Below are positions 1 to 6,770 of a DNA stretch of 8,277 nucleotides, piece after piece. The stretch is taken from positions 1 to 8,277 of the forward strand of contig JAUWCF010000032.1 in NCBI GenBank assembly GCA_030609445.1. Direction: 5' to 3'. The translations under genes were made by a program, and so were the position numbers. The notes under the pieces were generated by a model that made no database searches, had not been told where the DNA came from, and was given only the letters and a program-made list of their open reading frames with translations. Origin of the DNA: Thermoplasmatota archaeon (lineage in GTDB: Archaea; Thermoplasmatota; E2; DHVEG-1). Within the stretch, counting starts at the first letter, position 1. Every line of letters begins with the position of its first letter.

Positions 1-1
1 A

Positions 2-2389
2 GCAACAGCCTTCATCATAATTACTTTATTTATCGCAGCAAGTTTTATACCGAGCATCAGTGGAAACGTTACAGAACTTGATAAAAAACAGAGTATCAAA
101 TCACAAAAACAAGTGAACGATCAAGAAGATGTACTTGTCACTTGTTACAATTTTGGTATGCCTGGAGAGCCATCTAAAGAAATTGAAATACCACTCTATG
201 AAGCAGAATACTTACTAGATAAAATAAAAGAGTTAAACTATGCGGTGGCTTCTAATCCGTCTTCAGATAAGACACGGCAACTGCAAAATGAGATAATTGA
301 CCTGGCTGATGAATATGATTTATTACCAACTGGACTTTCTAAAAATCAAGTTACGGAACAGTATTTACATGCTTACAAGCCACAAACCAACAGAATAGGA
401 TTCTTGCCTCAAACTCAGGGTAAAGCATCAGAGTTTCTCTGTACGTTCGTCTCAGCAGGATCAGGAGGAGTACTTCCTATTATTGCATTACCAAGGCTTA
501 TCCCCATCCTTATGATCCCTATTCCCAGGTTGTTTATGGTATGGAGGGCGCAAGAGGCAGTGACTTCTTGCGGTGGATTACGATCAGGCACAGGATTCAT
601 TGCATATGGCCAACAGAACGGCATAGCCCTTGGTTTCTGGGGTCTAGGTTTTACTTTTTCATTACCACCACTCATGGGAGTATATGGATTGGCAGGTTAT
701 GCTTTATTGGCTACAGTTACTGCTGATAAAATCGAGTTTTATCCACCTAACAGCCCTCCGACTATTTCACAAATCGACCCCGGTGACGGAGAAATAAACG
801 TACCATTGTCATTGTCTGAGTTACGTTTTCAGATCTCTGACTATGATAAAGATCTCATGAGCTATACAGTTACAACAACACCAGATATTGGTTCAGGCAG
901 TGGAAACTTGAAACCAGATGGTATTTATTCGGTTCCAATCAGTGGACTTGAGGATTTAACTGAATATTCTTGGCACATTGAAGTTACAGATGGCATGGAT
1001 ACAACCATAGATGATTTCACTTTTACTACAGAAGCAGTAGCTCCTATTGTGTCAAACCCCTCCCCGCAGGATGATGAGAGATACGTTCCTGTGAGTCTCT
1101 CTCATCTTAGCTTTCATCTGAAAGATTTTCAAGGAGATCCAATGGATTATACTGTTGAGACTGTTCCTGATATCGGTTCAGGCAGTGGTACTGGTGTTGG
1201 TGAGGGAACATATACGATTGATATCAATGGTATTGATTATAGTTCAGTGTATACCTGGCATGTAAATGTAACTGATGGAGATCATTGGACAATGAAGAAA
1301 TATTGTTTCGAAACTGAATACCCATCTCTTTTCAATCCATTTAATGAAGGATGGATGTATCGTAAACAGATTACTATTCATCACGAAAAAGTGGCTGGTG
1401 ATCTAATAAATTTCCCTGTCCTTATTGATTATATCGATCCTGATTTACGTGATAAAGCTCAGGATGATGGCGATGATATCTTGTTTATGGATGGTGACGT
1501 TGTTGCAAAGAAATTGCATCATGAAATTGAGAAATATGAAAAGAATTCTGGAGAACTAATTGCGTGGGTAAATTGTAGTACATATTCTTCAAATGATTCT
1601 GTTTTTTATCTATATTATGGCAATGAAAATTGTTTAAATAAGCAGGATGTTGAAGATACTTGGGATTCAAATTATGTTGGCGTATGGCATATGAGTGAGT
1701 CATCTGGTAACATAGTAGATTCCACGGGAACAAAAAATGGATTTGTCTTGGGTTCTCCTTCATATCAGCAATCAGCACCAGTAGGAAATGGCGTTTATTT
1801 TGACGGAGAAAATTCAGAATATTTTGATATAACTGATGATATGTACAAATTTTATGATGAAGATGTGACTCTTGAAGTTTGGGTATATTACTCTCAAAAT
1901 CGAAATAAGTATGAAAACGCGATAAGCCTGGGAAAAACCAATACATGGTATCCTCATTTTGCGTTAGGTAAATACCGCTCAGGATATGGCGATCCAGCTC
2001 CTATAGCAGCAAGCCAGACCGGGTTGGGAGGAACTCCATCTGAGTATGGCAGAAGTAATGAGGGTTATGAAACTGTTGGACGATGGTTACATCAAGTAGG
2101 GCGTTTTGAAAGGGGTGTAGAAACATCACTTTTTATAAATGGTGTTAAACAAGCTATTACAAGTAATTGTAGTGACGTTAGATTAGATGAGGGCAATTTT
2201 GGAGCATATATTGGAAGACGTGCATATGTCTACGGTCAATATGAATCACAGAGCATGCATGGCTATATCGATGAAGTTCGTATTTCAAAAAACATTGCCA
2301 GAAGCCCTGCTTGGATTACAACTGAATTTAACAATCAAGATGATCCATCAAGTTTCATGAGCTTTGGTCCCGAAGAAGCTGCTCCATGA
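2..2389 (+). CDS. Secreted multidomain surface protein with two Ig-like repeats, DUF2341 and LamG-like domain (5' partial)
   Basis: The frame is open from the left edge, so the GTG at 113 is not the true start. The 37 codons before it encode a hydrophobic stretch (TAFIIITLFIAASFIP) followed by a small-residue region (SISGN), which is a signal peptide whose first residues are missing. Counting from the codon at 113: residues 1-95 are acidic and unassigned; about 98-205 is a Gly-rich hydrophobic block with a Cys-Gly-Gly motif; 215-309 and 310-404 are two tandem Ig/Fn3-like repeats; about 412-510 matches DUF2341 (YRKQITI, HHEIEKY, GELIAWV, FYLYYGN); about 516-750 is a LamG/concanavalin-like jelly roll (VGVWHMSE, YIDEVRISK). 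The tail ends in EEAAP, with no membrane helix, PGF-type sorting motif or LPXTG-like anchor, so the protein is probably released or held non-covalently. LamG and DUF2341 modules usually occur in extracellular glycan-binding or adhesion proteins. Ligand and role are unknown. It converges with the pilus operon, and a functional link is only inferred. Confidence 0.85.
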   Translation, partial: ATAFIIITLFIAASFIPSISGNVTELDKKQSIKSQKQVNDQEDVLVTCYNFGMPGEPSKEIEIPLYEAEYLLDKIKELNYAVASNPSSDKTRQLQNEIIDLADEYDLLPTGLSKNQVTEQYLHAYKPQTNRIGFLPQTQGKASEFLCTFVSAGSGGVLPIIALPRLIPILMIPIPRLFMVWRAQEAVTSCGGLRSGTGFIAYGQQNGIALGFWGLGFTFSLPPLMGVYGLAGYALLATVTADKIEFYPPNSPPTISQIDPGDGEINVPLSLSELRFQISDYDKDLMSYTVTTTPDIGSGSGNLKPDGIYSVPISGLEDLTEYSWHIEVTDGMDTTIDDFTFTTEAVAPIVSNPSPQDDERYVPVSLSHLSFHLKDFQGDPMDYTVETVPDIGSGSGTGVGEGTYTIDINGIDYSSVYTWHVNVTDGDHWTMKKYCFETEYPSLFNPFNEGWMYRKQITIHHEKVAGDLINFPVLIDYIDPDLRDKAQDDGDDILFMDGDVVAKKLHHEIEKYEKNSGELIAWVNCSTYSSNDSVFYLYYGNENCLNKQDVEDTWDSNYVGVWHMSESSGNIVDSTGTKNGFVLGSPSYQQSAPVGNGVYFDGENSEYFDITDDMYKFYDEDVTLEVWVYYSQNRNKYENAISLGKTNTWYPHFALGKYRSGYGDPAPIAASQTGLGGTPSEYGRSNEGYETVGRWLHQVGRFERGVETSLFINGVKQAITSNCSDVRLDEGNFGAYIGRRAYVYGQYESQSMHGYIDEVRISKNIARSPAWITTEFNNQDDPSSFMSFGPEEAAP
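755..1324 (+). repeat. Two tandem 95-residue Ig/Fn3-like repeats inside the surface protein
   Basis: Two in-frame units with a 285-base period begin at 755 and 1040. Both carry a PxxG/D-type loop, then VP-SLS-L-F near the start, D-M-YTV in the middle, an almost identical PDIGSGSG segment (DNA near 884 and 1169 differs by one base in 20), and a closing YxWHxxVTDG strand. The pattern is that of extracellular beta-sandwich spacer domains that hold a binding module away from the cell. Protein divergence is high outside the PDIGSGSG and WHxxVTDG blocks, so this is an old duplication. The exact end of unit two (about 1318-1324) is approximate. Confidence 0.8.
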
Positions 2390-2460
2390 TTGATTTTTCA
2401 GATCGATACATTTTACTGGTTTAGTTAGTATTACTCTTCCTTGATTTTCGTCTTCAAGAT
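2390..2460 (+). terminator. Convergent intergenic gap with T-rich tracts, possible terminator for the surface protein gene
   Basis: This 71-base gap separates two converging stop codons. On the plus strand it has a T5 run at 2394-2398, a T4 run at 2411-2414 and a pyrimidine-rich stretch at about 2434-2456, in line with oligo-T termination in archaea. No convincing stem-loop was found. The minus strand has no matching T tract, so transcripts of the pilus operon may run into the surface protein gene. Confidence 0.35.
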
Positions 2461-4449
2461 TTATATGGTTCGAACAATTGAAGAAAAAAGCATTTGGCCA
2501 ATAATTATTGTGAGTGTGAGAACAGCAACTGATGTCGGCATCATTTTTCCAAGAGAATACATGTATGCAGCTTTGTCGTCACCTTCGTCAATGCCGTTGG
2601 TGAATCGCGTTAATAAAAAAACGAGTTCAATGATATAAATGCCGATTACTAAAACAAAATATTCAGGACGAACGTTTTCTATAGTAAATGAATCAGTAAC
2701 TGTGGAAAGAACTGAAGATCCAGACATCGTTTCTGTAGGAATCTTACCTGAAAGAGAATGAAGAATGTTTGAAATCAGCTTTGTGATGGCTAGAGTGACA
2801 CCTGCTATCAAGGGAGCAAACATCGCAGAAGTTCCTCTCAGTGTTGATGTGAGAGAGTATAAGGTATCTTTTATCTTATGTTCCACCTCTTGTAGTTCTT
2901 TGAGATGATCAGCAATACGTATAATAGAGATACTAACTGCTCTTTGACTTTTTTGAATGCCTTCAACAAAAAGATGCATAATTGCTTTGATTCTATCTGA
3001 ATAAACATATTTTAACGAACCAAATTCAGAATCAAACATTGCATCTCTTAGATTTGTATGCATCGCAGTTAAATTATATCCGGTCTGGCTGAAAACCTCT
3101 GCAATTTTTGCCCCTTCCATGGTGTTTGCAACATACATAAAGCTTTCTTCAGGTGATTTTTCTTCTGCGATCCGTTTCCCAAGGATATATAACGCATCGC
3201 TGAATTCTTTTTCAATCTGTTTGATGTCATCTCGTATCTTTTTATACGGGCGATAGACGCTAATACAATACAGTGCAATTGATATAGTAAATCCCCAGAG
3301 GATAAACAACGTGACTGGAAAATAAGCGTTTAAACCTTGAGGACTTGCAATAAAATTGAGAAACACGTTTGATGAATTTGATGGTAAAAATAAGGGAACC
3401 GTCATGAAAAAAATGCCAGGAAGTGCGATAACTATGCCAACTATTATTGATAGCATCAATCGTTTGTGTTTATTTATATGTAGAAGATCAGGATGATCAT
3501 CTGGAATATTTGGTGGGTTAAAGGTTGCAGGTCGCATGAGAAGAATCTTACGGGTATAAAAAAAGATGAACAATGGAAGAATGATGTCGTAAAGGAAGAA
3601 AACTTGGATTATGGTAATTTTCATCCCGATAAGTCCTGCGGCAGGAAGCATTGCGACAAGCGAGAGCGGTATCATGATTCCAATGGAATAGATAACCATG
3701 GTGGGCTGATGCAGTTTATTTGCAAACTGATTCATCATATCTCGTGTTCCCTCTAAGGCGACATCAAGTGCTCTGTTGAGTGTTACAAGACGTGAGGCTT
3801 CGTCTCGTTCTTGGATAGAGCTGCGGATGAGATGTAACGCTCTTTTGAAATAATCACTCCATTTTCCCCATTGCGTTGCAAAACTTGTAAGGGCATCGTC
3901 AATACCATGATGGATCCGTATCTCCATATCCCACAGCATTTTACGAAGATCCCTTGCAAGAGCAGTATTTGATTCTGAAGCAGCAAACTTGACACTGTTT
4001 TCAAGGTTAGGAACTAGTTTCAGATACATCACAAGATAACTCAGTATCTCAGGTATATCACCTAGGGAATGAATTTTGATATAGCGAGCGTAGGTTTTTG
4101 GATAATTTGCTAGAAGATTCATAACAAGTATAGGGAAAACAAATGTTACTATCCCCATGAGGAGAATAGTAAATGTGTCAATATCCCAGATATGGGGGCC
4201 ATATGAAAAAATGATGAGAAGATCAAAGATAAAAAAGGCTATAAAAGAAATAAATGCACTGGCATAGGCAAAAAGGAGTATATCTTTTGGTTCAACGTCA
4301 AGTCCTGTGAAATTCAGGTTGTCCAGATAGTCTGATGTGAAGTATTTCTTCAACTTTTTCTGAGTTTTTAGATTTTCTGGTAGCATCCAAGAGAAATATT
4401 TTCTTGCAAAAGTTGCTCCTTGTTCAAACCAGTATCGCTCTTTGTTCAT
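2461..4449 (-). CDS. Type IV pilus / type II secretion membrane platform protein (GspF/TadC/FlaJ-like, two T2SSF domains)
   Basis: A 662-residue polytopic inner-membrane protein, the expected partner of the ATPase encoded just upstream. It forms the platform that the cytoplasmic motor acts on to add or remove pilin subunits. About nine hydrophobic segments can be seen, at residues 57-83, 91-114, 241-263, 268-290, 331-355, 375-400, 541-562, 596-615 and 638-660. Two cytoplasmic helical T2SSF-type domains lie between them: about 125-235 (begins SLGDIPEILSYLVMYLK, then a run of charged helices) and about 413-540 (EKEFSDALYILGKRIAEEKS). The repeated plan SDAL/PEIL-YL...E-S matches archaeal TadC/FlaJ proteins, which carry both halves in one chain. 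The length is somewhat above the roughly 550 residues I recall for FlaJ. The ATG overlaps the ATPase stop as ATGA and has no clear SD, which points to translational coupling. Pilus type (adhesive, uptake or secretion) cannot be read from this gene. Confidence in the family is high. Confidence 0.9.
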   Translation of the reverse strand: MNKERYWFEQGATFARKYFSWMLPENLKTQKKLKKYFTSDYLDNLNFTGLDVEPKDILLFAYASAFISFIAFFIFDLLIIFSYGPHIWDIDTFTILLMGIVTFVFPILVMNLLANYPKTYARYIKIHSLGDIPEILSYLVMYLKLVPNLENSVKFAASESNTALARDLRKMLWDMEIRIHHGIDDALTSFATQWGKWSDYFKRALHLIRSSIQERDEASRLVTLNRALDVALEGTRDMMNQFANKLHQPTMVIYSIGIMIPLSLVAMLPAAGLIGMKITIIQVFFLYDIILPLFIFFYTRKILLMRPATFNPPNIPDDHPDLLHINKHKRLMLSIIVGIVIALPGIFFMTVPLFLPSNSSNVFLNFIASPQGLNAYFPVTLFILWGFTISIALYCISVYRPYKKIRDDIKQIEKEFSDALYILGKRIAEEKSPEESFMYVANTMEGAKIAEVFSQTGYNLTAMHTNLRDAMFDSEFGSLKYVYSDRIKAIMHLFVEGIQKSQRAVSISIIRIADHLKELQEVEHKIKDTLYSLTSTLRGTSAMFAPLIAGVTLAITKLISNILHSLSGKIPTETMSGSSVLSTVTDSFTIENVRPEYFVLVIGIYIIELVFLLTRFTNGIDEGDDKAAYMYSLGKMMPTSVAVLTLTIIIGQMLFSSIVRTI
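4446..4449 (-). promoter_or_regulatory. ATGA stop-start overlap coupling ATPase and platform genes
   Basis: On the minus strand, ATGA holds both the TGA stop of the ATPase and the ATG of the platform gene. The bases upstream (GTCGGACGAATAAC) have at most a weak SD, so the downstream gene is probably translated by re-initiation. This would keep the two motor parts in a fixed ratio. Confidence 0.75.
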
Positions 4450-6671
4450 GTTATTCGTCCGACGTAGTCTTTAAACCATTTCATCCATTTTTTCTGAACG
4501 CTGTTGTAGTTTACTATTTTGTTTCTCATTTTGCTTTCTTCGATAAGCATCCAGAATGCGTTGTTTGCATCTCTATTAGCAGGGGCCTCAAGAAGTTCTT
4601 TGTTCTCTTTGCTGTAGTCTACTATTGTTTTTTTGATTTCTGTTCGGAGTTTTATGTTTTGTAGTGCTTTTTCTACAGTAATTCCCCATTTCCTTGCGAC
4701 ATTTTCCAGGAGTTGGGATTGTCCCATGTCAAGAAGATCGGTGGCACAAAGTTCATCTTTTGCTGTGTTGTAGATCATGACATCTTGGAATACTTTATCA
4801 GGATTAGGATCGGTGGTCCATCCTGTTTTTGTAATTTCAGATATTTGGATTATTCGTCTCTTTCGTTCTATGCCTCCCTCTTTTCGTATTGGAGCTGCGA
4901 TGACTACTGCGTCAACTGCTTTAAACGATGTCGCAGGTACTCCGATATCATAAACTACTCTTTCATAGACATCTCTTGTCGTTGATCCGTGTATTGTCCC
5001 CATAATGAGATTTCCAGCTGCACCTACTCGCATTGCTTCAAATAATACTTTTGCTTCTACACCTCGGACTTCTCCGATTATTAGAACAGATTCTCCCAGG
5101 CGAAGTGCGGTTCTTAATACATCAGTTGGATCGATTTCTGTTGAGGCTGAGCCTGCTGAGATTGATTTTGTTATCAACGATTGTATTTTATATCCATATT
5201 TTTGAAAATTATCAACAGGTATTTCAGCGGTATCTTCAATTGTTAGAATTCTGAAGCGCTGAGGGATTTCAAGGATTAATGCGCTGAGTAGAGATGTTTT
5301 TCCTGATCCTCTGCTTCCAGCGATAAGTAGTGATGCTTGCCCGTCGATAAGAAAGCTTAGGAACCCTGCTGCGGCGGGTGATAGCATTTTATTGGCGATA
5401 AAATGAGCGAGCGTCCATGGTTTCTGACGGTGTCTTCTTAGTGCAAAGGCAATTCCTTTTGGAGTTAATGGGTTAGAAATAGCGGCGACACGAGTGTGAT
5501 AGCTTTCAAGATTCATGTCTAATACAGGTGATGCTTCTGAAAAAGCTCTGCCGCTTAATGTTCGAAAACGAGATGCAAGTGCATCAATATCTCCATCAGA
5601 TAAAAATATGTTTGATGTGTATTCTTCGCCGTCGAGTACGATATGAAGTGGGTTGTTTGCAACAGGTGCGTTTATGTAAATATCCTGTATTCGATTATCT
5701 AGTAAGAGATCTTCCAGGATGCCAAACCCTGCGGTGTAACGGGAGAAAATGTCAGCGAGATATTCGATTTTTTCTGCATCAAGATTGAGTTGTTGTTCTT
5801 CAACAAATTCTGCAATGATTTTTTTCCCAAGATGTTGGAAGTATTCTCTCGCTGTTTTTGCATCCATAAAAGAAGCATCTTTTGGTCGGTGTCGTGAGAG
5901 GTGATCTCTGACTTTTTCCAGTAAATATAGCTCTTCTTGGGGTAGGTTGTATTCAGATGGAACCACGAAGTAGAGTTTTTCAGGACGTGTTCGAAGCGTA
6001 TAGAGAGAGACATTCATTGGCCGACCTCCTTTACGTTGTACTTCATATGATTCTAAAAAAACAGCCTCTGGCGGTGGCTCTAGTTGGATGTATGAGTCGA
6101 TGAAACCTGGTCGTACGTATGGGCGGATATGGTTTGTATAGAAGAAGTCGCTATCCATGGAGTCTTTGGTGATATGTACGGCAAATTCACTTTTTGCTGT
6201 CATCTTTGAAATTATGTTTTTATATTGTTCTTCGCATTCAATACATTTAGAGTCAGATGGTGTTTTCCTATTTTTTTGTATTTCTTTGAGTTTGTAAAAA
6301 GCGACAATTGGATTGCTATGTGATGTTGTTATTATTGAGTGCAGCTCGTTTGATCTTTTTTTGTTGCATGTCGTGCATTTGTCAAGATTTTTATTTGGTA
6401 GTTTTAGATGACTGTATGCTTCTATTCTTTCTATGAAGCTTGTTAAATCTTTTAGTAGTTTTAGTTCTTCTCCTCTGAAGACTTTGACAACGGCATGGTT
6501 GAGTATTATTCTGTTTACACCGTGTTCTGTTTGTAGTATTTCGAATATGTTTGATCTGCAGTTTTCATCAAATATCGTAGAGTTTCCAATGGTGCATGTC
6601 CTGCAGTTTATGGAGATGGTTTTGCTATCTGTTTTTCGTACTGCTGTATATGAACAAGTATTTTTATCCAC
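4446..6671 (-). CDS. Type II/IV secretion system hexameric ATPase (TadA/FlaI/GspE family) with cysteine-rich N-terminus
   Basis: Cytoplasmic motor ATPase for an archaeal type IV pilus-like machine, 741 residues from the GTG at 6671. That start is chosen because a GGGGAGG SD lies 6 bases upstream; the in-frame TTG at 6707 would extend the protein by 12 residues but sits within the promoter. N-terminal cysteines come as C23-x2-C26 plus C38, then C99-x2-C102 and C143-x2-C146, suggesting one or two metal sites. Residues about 300-420 form the secretion-ATPase N-domain (GILEDLLLDNRIQDIYINAP). The RecA-like core has Walker A at 452-459 (GSRGSGKT), the Asp box at 477-484 (LTIEDTAE in ILTIEDTAEI), Walker B at 530-536 (LIIGEVR, Glu534) and the His box at 558-563 (GTIHGS, His561). 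All catalytic elements are intact. A charged tail follows from about 600. It is the first gene of the operon with the platform protein. The long N-terminus argues against archaellum FlaI. What it assembles is not determined. Confidence 0.92.
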   Translation of the reverse strand: MDKNTCSYTAVRKTDSKTISINCRTCTIGNSTIFDENCRSNIFEILQTEHGVNRIILNHAVVKVFRGEELKLLKDLTSFIERIEAYSHLKLPNKNLDKCTTCNKKRSNELHSIITTSHSNPIVAFYKLKEIQKNRKTPSDSKCIECEEQYKNIISKMTAKSEFAVHITKDSMDSDFFYTNHIRPYVRPGFIDSYIQLEPPPEAVFLESYEVQRKGGRPMNVSLYTLRTRPEKLYFVVPSEYNLPQEELYLLEKVRDHLSRHRPKDASFMDAKTAREYFQHLGKKIIAEFVEEQQLNLDAEKIEYLADIFSRYTAGFGILEDLLLDNRIQDIYINAPVANNPLHIVLDGEEYTSNIFLSDGDIDALASRFRTLSGRAFSEASPVLDMNLESYHTRVAAISNPLTPKGIAFALRRHRQKPWTLAHFIANKMLSPAAAGFLSFLIDGQASLLIAGSRGSGKTSLLSALILEIPQRFRILTIEDTAEIPVDNFQKYGYKIQSLITKSISAGSASTEIDPTDVLRTALRLGESVLIIGEVRGVEAKVLFEAMRVGAAGNLIMGTIHGSTTRDVYERVVYDIGVPATSFKAVDAVVIAAPIRKEGGIERKRRIIQISEITKTGWTTDPNPDKVFQDVMIYNTAKDELCATDLLDMGQSQLLENVARKWGITVEKALQNIKLRTEIKKTIVDYSKENKELLEAPANRDANNAFWMLIEESKMRNKIVNYNSVQKKWMKWFKDYVGRIT

Positions 6672-6677
6672 TGTATT

Positions 6678-6684
6678 CCTCCCC
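6678..6684 (-). promoter_or_regulatory. Strong Shine-Dalgarno for the secretion ATPase
   Basis: The minus strand reads GGGGAGG here, 6 bases before GTG (6671-6669). This match decides the start: the GTG is ideally placed, while the longer open frame from TTG at 6707 has no SD. Confidence 0.8.
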
Positions 6685-6685
6685 A

Positions 6686-6719
6686 AAACTATAATATATA
6701 TAAACAAAATATATAGTTT
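6686..6719. repeat. Imperfect inverted repeat in the divergent promoter region, candidate operator
   Basis: The arms AAACTATA (6686-6693) and TATAGTTT (6712-6719) are perfect 8-base inverses. Pairing extends inward by about three more bases if one bulged A (6694) is allowed. The centre lies near 6702. The right arm overlaps the candidate TATA box of the minus-strand operon, and the element lies just beside the plus-strand promoter, so a bound protein could affect both. Local AT content is very high, so part of the symmetry may be chance; the GC pair within each arm (C6689/G6716) argues mildly for a real site. Confidence 0.4.
6706..6717 (-). promoter_or_regulatory. Candidate TATA box for the ATPase-platform operon
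   Basis: The minus strand reads ACTATATATTTT, centred near 6711. With the usual archaeal spacing of about 26 bases, transcription would begin near 6685, just ahead of the SD at 6684-6678. A second box-like string, TTTATATA at 6704-6697, would place the start near 6675 and delete the SD, so it fits less well. Confidence 0.5.
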
Positions 6720-6723
6720 AATT

Positions 6724-6735
6724 AATTATATAATT
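6724..6735 (+). promoter_or_regulatory. Candidate TATA box for the HerA-like gene, within a 12-base palindrome
   Basis: AATTATATAATT is a perfect palindrome containing TTATATAA (6726-6733), a good archaeal TATA match. At normal spacing transcription would begin near 6755, leaving a leader of about 16 bases that still contains the SD at 6759-6766. The preceding TTAATTAA (6718-6725) is also palindromic, but such strings are common in AT-only DNA. Confidence 0.5.
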
Positions 6736-6758
6736 TTCTGAAAAAAATAGGCCGATTT

Positions 6759-6766
6759 GGAGGTGA
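6759..6766 (+). promoter_or_regulatory. Near-ideal Shine-Dalgarno for the HerA-like gene
   Basis: GGAGGTGA matches the full anti-SD UCACCUCC. The GGAGG core ends 7 bases before the ATG at 6771 and 10 before the next in-frame ATG at 6774, so 6771 is preferred. The ATG at 6767 is out of frame. Confidence 0.85.
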
Positions 6767-6770
6767 ATGC

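Noticed and set aside
1485..1946. 153-codon minus-strand open frame inside the surface protein gene
   Set aside because: It lies wholly within the DUF2341/LamG coding region, has low-complexity His/Gln/Asn-rich composition, no SD and no family resemblance.
2390..2460. Stem-loop terminator in the convergent gap
   Set aside because: Only very short self-complementary strings (such as ATCGAT) were found; the T tracts alone are the better signal.
4446..6671. Assignment of the motor genes to an archaellum (FlaI/FlaJ)
   Set aside because: The ATPase has a long cysteine-bearing N-terminus, the platform is longer than usual FlaJ, and no archaellin or other fla gene is present in the window; a general pilus or secretion system fits better.
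6672..6707. Twelve-residue N-terminal extension of the secretion ATPase from a TTG at 6707
   Set aside because: The segment lies within the candidate TATA boxes, lacks an SD, and encodes a run translated from AT-rich promoter DNA; the GTG at 6671 has a strong SD at ideal spacing.
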